This document shows positions 34,625-45,752 of a stretch of DNA of 64,000 bases, piece after piece; within the stretch, counting starts at the first letter, position 1, and each line of letters begins with the position of its first letter. The notes under the pieces were generated by a model that made no database searches, was not told the DNA's origin, and was given only the letters and a program-made list of their open reading frames with translations. Source of the DNA: Pseudophaeomoniella oleicola (taxonomy: Eukaryota; Ascomycota; Eurotiomycetes; Phaeomoniellales; Phaeomoniellaceae). A program made the position numbers and the translations under genes. The stretch lies in the NCBI GenBank assembly GCA_003868215.1, contig QWDQ01000003.1:372001-436000 (forward strand), in the 5' to 3' direction.

Positions 34625-35411
34625 AATATTAACACTTTGTCTAACAGAGTACCTACAATACTTGTCCCTCGTTTCTGTTTGAGAGGTCCTTTTTCAGTGT
34701 TTTTGTTTACTAACATATCTATACCTACACGTACTTACTACCTTCTACAATATATACCTATGTATCTAGGAACTAGCTAGTATTCCTAGGATTCAACATG
34801 TACGTGCCAGACATTAAATTGCCTAGGTCATTTTACTTTCTTGTATTAAAAAGAATATTCCTGGGGAAAAAAAATTGAGAATTTTGTCTCGTTGATTGTT
34901 TGACTAAAGTAGATTGATAAATTACACGGAGGTTTGGTGTTATATGTAGGTAAAGAGTATACATATATATAAAGGCTTTTTCAAACCTCTTACCATTCAT
35001 TACCACACCTCCCTTCCTGGCTGGCCTCGCTATTCGCCATGATAGGAATACAAAGAGACAAAAAAGGAAAACAGATAGCCATGGCCCGTGATTTGAGATA
35101 GGAGAAAGGTGTCGTCGGGAAGGAACTGGAGGGTTTGAAAGATGAGATTTTGGAGGATCGTATTGACTGTGGTGGCGATGGTCGTTGCAGGGTGGGAAAA
35201 ATATAATCTTCGCAGAGGGAGTTCTTGGTTGAAAGGCCCTTTTTTCTGTTCTTTTTTTTTTCCGTCGTGGTTCGTTGTCGTTAAGAAAATGGGCCGCGTT
35301 GGCGACGTTAAGGAAAGGGAAGCAGAAGGGAATAGGTTAAGCACTGTGTGAGGAATCTGAGTCAGTACGAATTTTGTGAGGCAACAGCGACAGAGGGAAA
35401 GGATGTAGAAC
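34625..35411. other. AT-rich intergenic, convergent 3' ends
   Basis: Contains poly-A and poly-T runs and short CTAGGAACTAGCTAG/CCTAGG repeats around 34765-34795. No gene seen. Confidence 0.4.
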
Positions 35412-35918
35412 TTACAGCAAAGCAATGGTTAGATCACCATAGATCTTGGCTTTCAATTCCACTTCGACGTCCAGATTTAACTCCAACTTCAACTTCAAAC
35501 CCTCTTCGTCGTCGATGCTTTTGCTTTGCTTATCCGCCGTCTTTAACCTCTGGTCGGGATTGCCTGGTCTCATTGGGATCTCACCGCGCTGGGCGCGTGC
35601 ATAGGTCACCGGGCCGTCCATGCTCGTCTCGTCCGGACCAATCCATTCAAATGGTTGCATCGTATTTTCTGGTTGCTCTTGGATCGGAGCCATGGCTTGC
35701 GAGGATGCTTGGGCAGGTCCAGATTGTGCGTTGCCCGAGGCTTGGTTCTGTTGGACAGATTGTCGTTGACGTTGATTCTGGCGACGACGGCGGCGGGATT
35801 GAGATCTGGAACGTGATTCATAGCCTTGATCTTCGACTTCGTTATCCATGCTGGATGATACCTCACTGTCGGAGCGTTCGGGAGGAGCAGGACGAGACTT
35901 GGATTTAGTCTCAGACAT
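35412..35918 (-). CDS. Small fungal protein with C-terminal LELNLDVEVELKAKI motif (paralogue A)
   Basis: Single exon of 168 residues. The N-terminus is polar: acidic Ser-rich, then an Arg-rich patch (SRSRSQSRRRRRQNQRQRQ), then Gln/Pro-rich. The last ~28 residues form a block of alternating hydrophobic and charged residues, LKLELNLDVEVELKAKIYGD, which reads as amphipathic beta strands. The neighbouring divergent gene at 37969 ends in nearly the same block, 20 of 28 positions identical. The stop TAA directly follows LTIALL and overlaps a GTAAGT-like sequence, so an alternative last exon cannot be excluded. Proteins with this tail occur in filamentous ascomycetes, to my recollection without known function. 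Confidence 0.7.
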   Translation of the reverse strand: MSETKSKSRPAPPERSDSEVSSSMDNEVEDQGYESRSRSQSRRRRRQNQRQRQSVQQNQASGNAQSGPAQASSQAMAPIQEQPENTMQPFEWIGPDETSMDGPVTYARAQRGEIPMRPGNPDQRLKTADKQSKSIDDEEGLKLKLELNLDVEVELKAKIYGDLTIALL

Positions 35919-37968
35919 AATATTATGGGTGATAGATCGAAGCAGGAAAGCTGAGGTGGACGGTACGAGTGGTTATAGGTGTAGGAGGGAGGGTTGAGGA
36001 TATAGAAAGGTTGGACGGTAAGGTAAGGGAAGTGTGGCAGTCAGGACTGATCACACGGTAGATGTAGGCTAAGAGGGAAGGAAGCCTACTTGTCTGTTGG
36101 TGATTGATTGTAGCAGGGAAAAGAGCACAAAGAGTAAGATGGCGCACAGCAAGATATGATTCAAGGTAGACAGATGAGCACGGCTACGTAGTACATCATG
36201 CAACAATACATCTGGACTGCAAGCTGCGACCACACTGCATCCAATAGTACAACTAGTAGACACTGGGACTTTTGAGTCCAGGATTTCGACGTGATTAGTG
36301 TGGCCCATGTCGATTGATGTAAGAAGTGCTATAGCAGCAACGAGTTATGACGGCGCCAGGGGATCAGCAAAAGTCAAGAGTGACGTTACCTGTCAACCTG
36401 CGAGCCTGTCTCGCTGTGTGGCTTGTTACTACTACGAAGTACTAAGGCAAATGAGGCAAATGAAAGGTGGTGAGCGAGCCTCGGCGAGTGAGGTGAGGTG
36501 GTGAAGGTGGTCTGTGTTTATTGCCACAAATGCCCCATTTCTTTTTGCTGATGCTGATCTTCTCTTTTCTTCCATTACTACCTAGTAATCTCCCTTTCTT
36601 TTCCCCCACCGAAAACAAGTTTTGCATGTCTACCTGGTACTACGTAGTACGTAGTACACCACGACTAAGCACATAAGAAGTTTAGTTTGCTATATGCGAC
36701 AATCATATTTTCCGATCTCCCGCCTGCCACTAGTTATACTTCTCGTGTGGGCAAGGCAATCTTCGATCTCAAAGAGTCCAGAACGCCCAAGAAATCTCGA
36801 TCAAAACTTATCCTCGAACGATGTCTGTCTTGGGGAAATAAGTCGGGAATTGCTCGTCTCTTGATCACAGAGACAAGAACGACAAGGTTAGACTTCGACC
36901 GTTCACTTTGGGAACCGCCGAAACCTAGCCAGATTCTCGGGATAAGCGATCAAGAACACTCAAATTGATGGGTGATGCATCAATGTAGAAGCAGCATTGG
37001 ACAAACCTAGTAAATGATAGGCACCGCTTCGCTATGCATAGACGATGAAGATGATCGCTTCGGATAACACGGTTACCATTCCCTTGAGACTTGCTGTCTT
37101 CACATTTGGGCGAGTTGGTCTGTTGAACAATTGTTGTATCACTGACCCTCGGTGGAGCTGCCTCTCACCACCATGTCGTCAGATTATTCTACCCAAACAA
37201 AGGACTTCCAGAATAGGCTTCAAGGGAAGACCCTAAAGTGAAAGAAAATTCGCCGCGTGTATCATGGTAACACTCCACTTCCAACGTCAGTCCATGAAAC
37301 TTGTCAGATACCCTGTCGGAAGATTTCCATTCAGGGCAGAGATGCTGGGACTGAAAAGAAGACCCGAAGACATCCCAATGATAGCCGCACTTTTAAATTG
37401 CCGTGGCCCTACTGTACCCCTAGGATGACCGGTGGAGTGTGCCTGACTACCTCTAACGCAACGCACATTCTCTCCCTAGGGCCGGATATGCGACCTCTTA
37501 AGTACCACGGCCTTACTGTAATAAGATATACATGTCATGTACTACGGAGTAGCACCAGCCACCTGGCTAAAGGCAGCAACACTTTCAGCGTCATCTTTCT
37601 CCCCAGAACAATGAAGTGGGCTGCCGGCGCATGCGCTTGCTCCTCGGGGCTGATACCACTCGCAAGGACGGCCCTCGCGGCGTCCAAGATTCTGGAGTCA
37701 GTGTGACGTCGAAAGTATCATGCTGTGGGAAAACTTATCAACTGGTACAATTACTGGACGATCGATGGAATGGTCTCATCATACCACCCCTGCTTACTTG
37801 ATTTCTGTATCAGCACATCGTATGCTATTTCCAACCTCGCTTGTCACACCCACTTCTCGTGCATACTTGTGTCATTTCATCCTCTAGTCCACTAAACGAT
37901 CTTCCTCTCCTTGCAACTTAAGCATCATCTTACCCTGAACATATCTCTGTCTTTCCCACTTCTTCACA
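35919..37968. other. Long divergent intergenic region between two paralogues
   Basis: About 2 kb. It holds the upstream regions of both paralogues and TACGTAGTAC-type palindromes at 36184-36194, 36429-36443, 36640-36659 and 37540-37551. A near-repeat of the form CC(G/A)(T/C)GGCC(C/T)TACTGTA occurs near 37402 and 37507. I see no gene in it. Confidence 0.45.
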
Positions 37969-38751
37969 ATGGCAGATACAGAACAACAGCAACAAGGCGA
38001 AACAACATCCACCAACGAATCTCAACTCTCGGCTGGAGCAAACGGTGCTGGCTCAGCATCCTTAGGCGGCGGTATCAACGGATCAGCTTCCTCGAAACAG
38101 ACTGAGAAGCGCAAGCCTCCCAAACTAGGACAAAAGGGCGGCAACAAGAGCCAAACCAACGGCACTGGTGGTGACGCTCCTCCTACCCCTGAAGCAACCC
38201 CTCAACAGGACGGTGAAGCAACCGCCGGCGGTCCTGAGAAGAACACACAGGACGGCGTCTCTCCATCACCACAACCCAAGATGTCTGCCCCAAGATCTCA
38301 ATCTCGCCGCCAGTCTCGCGGTCGCGGTCGATCAAACTACGCAGACTCTGACACAGAATCCATCGCCCGCTCAGACGTAGAACCCCAGGGTGGTCGACGA
38401 AACCGCAACCGCAACCGTAACCGTGGTGGTCAGCCACAACAGCAACAACAGAACGGTGGCGGTGGTGGCCCTCTGGACGTCGTCAACGAAGCCGGTGAGA
38501 CGGTCAGCGGAGTGACAAACGGCGCTCAAGATCTAGTGCAGAACACCGCCGGCAACGCCGTGAACCAGGTCGGCGACACTGCCGGTAAAGCCGTTGGCGG
38601 CGTACTCGGCGGCGGAAAGAAAGATGATAAAGAGGAGGGCGACGGCGACAGCAATGAACAGTTACGACTGAGGCTAGAATTGAATTTGGACATCGAGATT
38701 CAATTGAAAGCCAAGATCCACGGTGATTTGACGCTTGGTTTGCTGAACTAG
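37969..38751 (+). CDS. Small fungal protein with C-terminal LELNLDIEIQLKAKI motif (paralogue B)
   Basis: Single exon of 260 residues, the longer partner of the divergent gene ending at 35412. The layout is the same: polar Gln/Gly/Thr-rich start, an Arg/Ser patch (RSQSRRQSRGRGRSN, then RRNRNRNRNRGG), a Gly-rich middle that paralogue A lacks, including EAGETVSGVTNGAQD and a GKAVGGVLGGGKKDD stretch that resembles late-embryogenesis-type repeats, and the C-terminal block LRLELNLDIEIQLKAKIHGD. The RNRNRNR and GGG runs suggest disorder and perhaps nucleic-acid contact. Function is unknown. Confidence 0.75.
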   Translation: MADTEQQQQGETTSTNESQLSAGANGAGSASLGGGINGSASSKQTEKRKPPKLGQKGGNKSQTNGTGGDAPPTPEATPQQDGEATAGGPEKNTQDGVSPSPQPKMSAPRSQSRRQSRGRGRSNYADSDTESIARSDVEPQGGRRNRNRNRNRGGQPQQQQQNGGGGGPLDVVNEAGETVSGVTNGAQDLVQNTAGNAVNQVGDTAGKAVGGVLGGGKKDDKEEGDGDSNEQLRLRLELNLDIEIQLKAKIHGDLTLGLLN

Positions 38752-39314
38752 AGAAAGAGAATGGAGATGACGGGACACGAATGTATCATTTGCTTTTTCT
38801 ATCTTTTCTGTTATAAAAACTCATCTTTACCACCACCACAACCCCTCTCCTTTGTCCATCATACCAACATCATTTATTTTCGCGTACTTTACTGTACCAT
38901 ACTACGTACTGTCTAGTCTCTAGTTTATCATGAGGTCAGGTTTCGGTGACTTCCTGGTGTTTGCCGAATTATATATTTTATATATATTTCTAGGTATCAA
39001 CGAAATCACACAAAATACAAAAGGCATTTTCTCTTGTGAGAAAGTTGGTCATCTTTTTGATAGGTTTTGATGAAGTACCTGGTACTAGGTAGTAACATCA
39101 CATCTCTGCTTACGAAACCCAATGGATGATGATAACTGTTCTCTTTTGTCTGGTTGTAAGATACCTGTGTAGCATATTATAGTATGACTTCCATACATTT
39201 CTTGTTAGTATCTATTCATTCGCTCGGTTGCTTCCTATCTCTCTCTCTCTTTGTATATATAGGGCTGTGGGGGAAACAATTGATTTTAAAAAGAGAAAAA
39301 TCCTTCTACTCATC
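38752..39314. other. Intergenic, convergent
   Basis: AT-rich, with a short TC repeat (39234-39250) and TACCTGGTACTAGGTAGTA near 39080. No gene seen. Confidence 0.4.
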
Positions 39315-40046
39315 TCAGTGAGTTGCTTTCCCGACGGGTCCTTTCTTATCTTCTTCGATCGCAGCTACGATCTTGTCGAAGCGTGTGTAGGCCGGGAACC
39401 CGCTGAGCAAGACGGTGCCGATCCACAGCCACCAGACGCGCGAGCTCGGCCGGACGTTGAATTTGCGCAAGCGCGACCGTGCAAATTGGACGGTCTCGAC
39501 GATGTGCACGCCGACGAGGACGCCCCAGAGGATGAACGGGCGGAGCACGTGGAAGGTCTGGATGGCCCATTCGGGCCAGTAAACGTTGATGACGCGGTTC
39601 AACAAGAAGGTGCCGCCGAGCGCGAGGCGGTGCGGTGAAAGGAGGAACCCGAACGCCCAGATGCTGAAGAGCGGGGCGAACCAGCCGAGGAAGTCGGTGG
39701 GCCAGGGGCAGACGGTGACGGTCGTGTCGGATTTTCCGAGCCCGGCGAGCGATTCGTGGTGCATCGCCACGCTCCTTTCGCGCGCGTCCATGAGCGATTT
39801 CATCGGCGGGTCGAGGGGGATCAGGTGGCGCCCTGCCGACGATGAGATCGTGAGGTGGGTGAGGGTGATGTCGTCGAGGCGGGCATCACGGGCACGTGAC
39901 GCGGGGACTCGGTTGTAGTGTTGGAGGTAGTTGGAGAGAGAAGACTGGTGGTCGGCGTTCATGTGAGAGATGATACGTTGTTTCATTGCAGCCTCTTTGG
40001 TTGAATCCGCCGGAGCGGCTCGTACGGTATTGTCTGGAGACGCCAT
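39315..40046 (-). CDS. DUF2470-containing integral membrane protein
   Basis: Single exon of 243 residues. The N-terminal ~90 residues match the DUF2470/HugZ C-terminal-like fold (KQRIISHMNADHQSSLSNYL, with the conserved HMN.DH signature), which in other proteins sits beside flavin/heme-binding split barrels. The C-terminal half has four hydrophobic segments around residues 118-140, 145-165, 172-195 and 207-225 (WWLWIGTVLLSGFPAYTRF), like the fungal membrane family often fused to this domain. The start ATG precedes a short polar leader. No partner HugZ barrel is encoded in this protein. Role unknown; I infer an endomembrane location. Confidence 0.8.
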   Translation of the reverse strand: MASPDNTVRAAPADSTKEAAMKQRIISHMNADHQSSLSNYLQHYNRVPASRARDARLDDITLTHLTISSSAGRHLIPLDPPMKSLMDARERSVAMHHESLAGLGKSDTTVTVCPWPTDFLGWFAPLFSIWAFGFLLSPHRLALGGTFLLNRVINVYWPEWAIQTFHVLRPFILWGVLVGVHIVETVQFARSRLRKFNVRPSSRVWWLWIGTVLLSGFPAYTRFDKIVAAIEEDKKGPVGKATH

Positions 40047-41107
40047 GATTGCTGGTATGTTTAAACAACAGCGACAGGACCCCTTAGAGTAGTTGGCGAC
40101 AGCGAGCTCCCGCTTATAAAAAAGAATAAGAAGCGATATAACCTAGTATTTGGGGCAATATAGGAACCTTTCGATCACTTTCAAAGCCTGAGCAGTAAAA
40201 AGGGGCTGATGGTATATTCCCGCCTTCACGTCAACAACAAGTCGTCTAAAGCTGTCGGATTTCGAGAGAGCACTGATAAGAAACCGATATCGCTTCCACA
40301 CCAGCAAAGCCGAAGATATAATACGAACAGTAGTAATAGCAAGTCCTTGCTGATACAGTGACCGGTTCACATATATACCAGAGCTCGTGACGAGTTCTTT
40401 CCACCAGAATGGCTTGCTTCTTTGGATAGATATATACTACCCCGAGGCTTTCGGATGTGTAGTTTCCGGACTCCGGGCGTCGTCGTCGTCGTCGAGATAA
40501 CAAATAATTTGGTCGGATTGCGAGTGTTCGAGGTGACTAGTGATCGGCGATGGATCTGGATGGTGCGTTATCGGGCGGGCGGACGAAATCCGTTCGAACT
40601 TTGATTACTCAGCCCGAAGAAACAATTGATAAAGGAAGCGGCGTATCTTAGTTATTTACTATGGTACTTGGTAGAGGGGTATATAGTTAGATAGATACAT
40701 ACGAACTGCAGTAGATTTCTACTTCAACCTATACCCTACTCTTTATAGACCTGGACCCGCTCTGAGAAGGACAATTCTGTATTATCCAAATTATTCGGAT
40801 CAGGATGGTGTTGACTGTCCAGCACTTGTGTATAATCATGCGTCCGATGTACATAGTGTAATAACTTCAATTCCTAGTATTGGACTTCTATATTAGAGAC
40901 CGTCTTTAGAGGGGTATCCTTTACATGATGAAGACGTAGCAACAGTGCGTATGCAGTCAACACTACGCCGCCCAAGACCAATACCTTGCGCCGTATCCCT
41001 TTCTATCTCAAGCCCTATGAACAGGAGAGGTCGTATAGACCCAATTACCTATATTGGAAGGCCTCAGAGTGCTGAAATTCGAGCTGCCGTTCAAATCGAA
41101 GGTGTCA
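40047..41107. other. Intergenic
   Basis: About 1.06 kb. It contains a GTC trinucleotide run near 40479-40495 and otherwise only short unsupported frames. Confidence 0.4.
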
Positions 41108-43393
41108 TTACTTGACTTTCCCCATGATCGTCTCCATCCCTCTCTCAACATGGACTTCTGCCGCTCTCGTCTTCACAGCGTTCAACATAGATCTTTCAAA
41201 GTCGTCTCTGCTCCTCAACACACTCTCCACCCAACTTAGTTGGAGGTCCCAGAACTCGGTTTTGAAATCTTGGTAAACGTCCACAATTGCTGCCTTCTCA
41301 GACTCCAACAGTCTTACGAGGTAATCCACAACTTTCCATTTGGGTTTTATGGTCTCATTGAAAGAGCCGGGGAACCGGCCAAAGAAATCAAACGCTGTTA
41401 GGATGTCTTCACGGAATTTGTCAGGGAAGGGCTCGGTGCGACGGAATTTTACTCCTTTGTTGCGGATGGCGGTGAGGTAGCGGATAAGAAGCTCGTCGGA
41501 AAGTTCTTCAATGAAGACATCGAGGAGGGATGGATGGATGACGTCGGAATAGTCATTAACGTAGTCCTCGAAGGTGGATATCATGCGTTTCACGGCGTAT
41601 TCATTATACCATTTAGCTGGGATGAACAGGTCTGGCAGTACAGGTCGGAAGTCGACATTGAATATCAAAGAGACGAAGCAATTGATGCAGAAGGTGCTGA
41701 GATCGACATAACCATCGCGGAGTGAATCAACATCCCCGCTTGAATCGAGGAGATATTTCTGCGAGACCAGTGGCGTGAAGTCGTTACGGAAGCGCGTCAA
41801 GTAGCCCAGTTGAGCGGCTACGTCGTCAGCTGGACCAGAGTCGTCGATACAGGCGATTTGATCATTAGCGATAGCGATTAGCCAGTCTTGTAAACCGTTC
41901 AGGCCTTCTGTAAGCTCTGGAGTCGGAACTTTGAATTTGGATGCTTCTTCGTTCACTAACGTCGTCCATTGTTGTTGACGATTCTTGAGTGCTGAGATCA
42001 TGGCAGTGATGACTCCTTCTACGACATCCTCGCGTTGAGAGTCGCCTGCTGCAAGTGTTTGTTCCCGAAGCATACGCCACATATCTGGTAGTGTCTTTGT
42101 CCGGAACTGGCCAGTGGCGTCCTGGTCCAACGAATCTGCCGCTCTGGAAAGGAATGCGTTTCGATCAGTGAGATACATCCGGTCGATCCATTCGTTTAGG
42201 GCTTCCACAATGAGATTTCGCCATTCACGGACTAGGTCCGCTTCCTTGTTGTCAATAACATGTGGCTTGAGACTGGCTTGATCGACTCCAAGCTTTCTCA
42301 TAGACTTATAGTATTTCTCAATGTAGTGTATGATGGCTAGGATCATTTGAGGCGGTGTTGAGTCAGTATTGACATACGACATCAAGTAGTCGTGCATGAG
42401 CTTATGGTAAGTGTTAGTCCAGGTCTGAAATATCTTCCATTTCTTCGGGAATAAGTTTTGCATGCCCTGTTTACAAGCAAACAGGTCATTGAAAAACCAC
42501 TTGAGGTGTTTATCTAGCTTCTCCGGATTGTCTTCAAAATCAGCTTTGGTCTCTTCGAATTGTGCCTGGCCATAAGCCTCGATACACTGGAGGAACTTTT
42601 CCTTGTATCCTCGTATTGTCTTTGGACTAATCGTGAAAGATGTGAATTTGCTGACAAGGTCTTGATGGTCCTTCTGTGCTTCTTTAAGGGCCTTCACTTT
42701 TTCATCATTCTTCTCCTCGGCAGCTATCACGATGGCCAGCCTGACAACTAGGCCTGGATTGTCACGCTGGACCAGTGGTATCAGATTCATGCAAATCGAT
42801 CCGATATGATCATCGAATGTGAGTATAGCTTCATCGAGGTCCTGGAACCAGTCCAATAATGTATTTTCCAAGCTCCGATCAGGAGATCTCGAAATCTGGT
42901 CAACGGCTTCGTCTCTGAAATCCCGCAGCTTTGTAAGCTTCATGTGTGCCTCTAGCAGGTTTGGTTGATTCTCCAGATCCTGTTCATCATCCGACAGTAG
43001 ACGCTTTACTTCCTCAAGGTCACCTTGGAAGCTGGCAAGTCCTGATTGCATCGCGCGGGCAGCCTCAAAGTTTCGATGCACTTTCGCCAGATAATCTATC
43101 TGGGGAAAGTCTTTTCTGATAGCCTGTGCTTGCTCGCAGAGATCGTGTATGCTCTTCATCTCATCTCGTATTTGTGCAACCAGCTTCTGACCTTCGGACA
43201 GCGTACTCATACCCGTCTGAGTTGCTTCCAGTTGGTCCCTCAATCCTTCACGCAGCCTCGCATCTATGTCACCTTTCTTGCGCATGAACTCCCCTTTTAG
43301 CGCGGGGATCTTTTCCAGGTCGTCAGATGTTCGAAGCAGTTCCGCGATGCGCGGGACGACGATACCGCTCTCCGTCGTCGTTTGGTCTGCCAT
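41108..43393 (-). CDS. SEC6: Exocyst complex component Sec6
   Basis: Subunit of the octameric exocyst that tethers secretory vesicles at growing hyphal tips and septa. A single exon of 761 residues, the usual length for fungal Sec6. The N-terminal coiled-coil region (LREGLRDQLEATQTGMSTLSEGQKL) is followed by the long helical-bundle domain. Family-typical stretches include LDWFQDLDEAILTFDDHIG, YLMSYVNTDSTPPQMILAII, FCINCFVSLIFNVDFRP and FIEELSDELLIRYL. No motif is missing as far as I can judge. It starts at the first ATG of the frame. No other exocyst gene is adjacent. Confidence 0.95.
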   Translation of the reverse strand: MADQTTTESGIVVPRIAELLRTSDDLEKIPALKGEFMRKKGDIDARLREGLRDQLEATQTGMSTLSEGQKLVAQIRDEMKSIHDLCEQAQAIRKDFPQIDYLAKVHRNFEAARAMQSGLASFQGDLEEVKRLLSDDEQDLENQPNLLEAHMKLTKLRDFRDEAVDQISRSPDRSLENTLLDWFQDLDEAILTFDDHIGSICMNLIPLVQRDNPGLVVRLAIVIAAEEKNDEKVKALKEAQKDHQDLVSKFTSFTISPKTIRGYKEKFLQCIEAYGQAQFEETKADFEDNPEKLDKHLKWFFNDLFACKQGMQNLFPKKWKIFQTWTNTYHKLMHDYLMSYVNTDSTPPQMILAIIHYIEKYYKSMRKLGVDQASLKPHVIDNKEADLVREWRNLIVEALNEWIDRMYLTDRNAFLSRAADSLDQDATGQFRTKTLPDMWRMLREQTLAAGDSQREDVVEGVITAMISALKNRQQQWTTLVNEEASKFKVPTPELTEGLNGLQDWLIAIANDQIACIDDSGPADDVAAQLGYLTRFRNDFTPLVSQKYLLDSSGDVDSLRDGYVDLSTFCINCFVSLIFNVDFRPVLPDLFIPAKWYNEYAVKRMISTFEDYVNDYSDVIHPSLLDVFIEELSDELLIRYLTAIRNKGVKFRRTEPFPDKFREDILTAFDFFGRFPGSFNETIKPKWKVVDYLVRLLESEKAAIVDVYQDFKTEFWDLQLSWVESVLRSRDDFERSMLNAVKTRAAEVHVERGMETIMGKVK

Positions 43394-44022
43394 ATCGTGT
43401 GTAATGTAGATGTAGAAGGTCGGTCTCCTGGCTTTGGCTACATCGATCTATCTTAGGTCCTCCAACGTATACGTGTGAGGGTCATGTAGTAGACGTCTTC
43501 CTAGATGTTACCGCGTATAGAGCTTAGCGAATTGGGAGGCGCTCGTGGTTTTGCTTTGAATCATTAAAGTGAAGAGAAAGGTCCTTTGAAGCCCAGCGCC
43601 AGCGCCTGGCCAAATACTAAGTTATTGATTTCCTAAGCGTCGTGTTACTTCCAAAATACTACGTGCTTCGCGGTTCCTGCACGTATACTACGATACCTCA
43701 GGGACCACTTGCGGCGCGGCGGCGGATCCTCCGTGATCTCCAGAAATTCTCGGGAGCTTCCACTGCCCATCTACCTCTACCCACCATCTGAACTTTTGCA
43801 CGATTCTACGTACATGGATTGATCGCTAATCATCTGCGGTCAATTGTGCCTAGCATCTGTTCACTTACATTACAAAGCGGAACGAGCGACATAAATCTTA
43901 CATGGGACCAATGCCATCATAAGGGTCTGGTGTCTATATTTTCAAATTCATCGATCGCAAACACAAGACTGCCGCATCACTCGCAGTTTCCCATCCACCT
44001 CATCCCCCTTACTGCGCTCAAC
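43394..44022. promoter_or_regulatory. Divergent upstream region of SEC6 and uL30m
   Basis: Contains the promoters of two divergent genes, plus ACTACGTGC and TACTACGATAC fragments near 43657 and 43689. No specific operator recognised. Confidence 0.35.
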
Positions 44023-44313
44023 ATGTCGACATCCGCAGCTGCCTCCAGCTTCTTCCGCATAACTCTATTACGTTCTCCGATTGGTCTCCCGTCGAAAACC
44101 ACAGGCGTCCTCAAGGCTCTGGGCCTCAAAAAGCGAATGGCTACGGTCTTTCACCCTGTCTCCCCTTCAACTGCTGGTCAAATTTTCTACGTGAAAGAGT
44201 TGGTTGCGGTCAGAGAGGTTGACAGGAAACTTACGAAAGAAGAGGTACATAAGAGAAGAGTACCGGAGAAGGGTTGGTACGTCGAGACGCCTGCAAACGC
44301 CACAGCAGAATGA
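44023..44313 (+). CDS. MRPL33: Mitochondrial large-subunit ribosomal protein uL30m
   Basis: Small single-exon protein of 96 residues. The central [29 protein letters not shown] matches the ribosomal L30 fold (pattern RSPIG...K....L.ALGL.K), and [12 protein letters not shown] completes the domain. The first ~10 residues ([10 protein letters not shown]) are Ser/Ala-rich; yeast MRPL33 is similarly short and imported without a long presequence. An open frame extends 5' to 43819, but the L30 homology starts right after ATG 44023. It acts in the mitochondrial ribosome. Confidence 0.9.
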   Translation: MSTSAAASSFFRITLLRSPIGLPSKTTGVLKALGLKKRMATVFHPVSPSTAGQIFYVKELVAVREVDRKLTKEEVHKRRVPEKGWYVETPANATAE

Positions 44314-45752
44314 GATATTCATCTGCCAATGGGGGCAAGAAATTACCCTTGTGCGTCACACAGCTTGCATGTGGAGAGAATCGAGATCATTAGAGCAACT
44401 ACGCATTTGCGCTGGATGGCGATGATAGCGCTGCGTTCCAACGTTGTTTGATGGGGCAACAGCACATTTGATACAAGCGACGGACTGGCAATGCGAAGGG
44501 CCACAGACTACGGACTGATGGAGGAGATCATCAACCAATACTTCATGTCGGTTCAACACACAGACTTGTTCCGAGCATGGTAACTATACATTCTACCATG
44601 ACAGGCTCGGAATCACACAGAATCATACTCGACTCAAGACTATCGCAGGCCGTACAGACAGGGCACATTTGTAACAGTAACTTGGACAGCATGGGCGTTT
44701 ATGGAAGGGAGAAAAAAAGGAATTTATCTCATATAATGTACATCCACGAAAGTGAGGCGCCGGTTCTCATAGAATGTATATATGTTTAAGTCTCAGACTA
44801 AGAGTCACTTCCACCAAGGTAGAACCTGAAAAATGTCATGTTGCTCCATGGCGATCAACATCATATCATCTCTTCATATCTACTGTGCAGGTAGATGACT
44901 ACAAACAGTAGAAATCGGCATGATTACACCTCGGACTTGTTATGGTCGACCTTGAAAAATCATGCGCCGCGATGCCATCAATACACAAAGCTGTAGCCTC
45001 TCAAGACATTGTCGAGTAGGACACAGGATTGAAATCCTTGTATAGATGAACAGTATTTGCAGGTGATGTGGGCAAAAGTCATGGTTTGTCCCCCGCTTCA
45101 CAAGCCAACGGCCTCAGCAGACGCTTGGGAATATGACGCCCTCACGATCCCCAGACCACTGTTCCCTGCACGAATGCAGGCAACAACGCCACCGAGTTCA
45201 GCCTTCCATCAACCTTTCCGTCCGAAGAAAAAAAGGGAGGAAGGCGAGCTCAAAGTGAACATGGTCGAGAGAAAGTGAACTTATTCTCAGATCTGTCGAC
45301 TGGATGATTTACATTATGAGAGAAATGTGCTCCTTGGGTGAAGTCGATATCGTACAAGCAATCAACCTGACACGCCTGCAAAGCAAACGGTCAAGGATCG
45401 CGAGTACACAGATCTTGTCTTGGTAGAAAAAAGAAAAAAGAGAAGGGAAGAACGACGAAGATTTTGTAGAGCGAAAGGTTGGAGAAATTGATGCCAAGCA
45501 AAGGATTTGTAGGGGTCCACCTCGATTTGTTAGTAGCAACTTATCGTAGTACATAGCACTAGGCTTCCTCGACCTCCAGAACGGCGAAGTGACGACGAAA
45601 GATTGGTGCGGGCATAGTAACAGAGAAGTCGCATCCTTGGCGAAGCCTCTTTTACTAGTTCCTCGGTGGTTGAAATACTCGTGCAGTTGCTCATTACTTG
45701 ATCGGCTGTGCGACTGTATCTAGTGCTGCCTGCAACGACATCAATTCTCAAA
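44314..45752. other. Long intergenic region
   Basis: About 1.4 kb between uL30m and SNU66. Only short frames (for example 45057-45278) without family features. No repeat or RNA gene recognised. Confidence 0.4.

Noticed and set aside
35030-35425. Minus-strand frame downstream of paralogue A
   Set aside because: Continues past the paralogue stop in another frame with no family features; a spliced alternative C-terminus would replace the conserved tail end.
37257-37706. 149-residue frame between the two paralogues
   Set aside because: No domain, composition like random sequence, contains palindromic repeat DNA.
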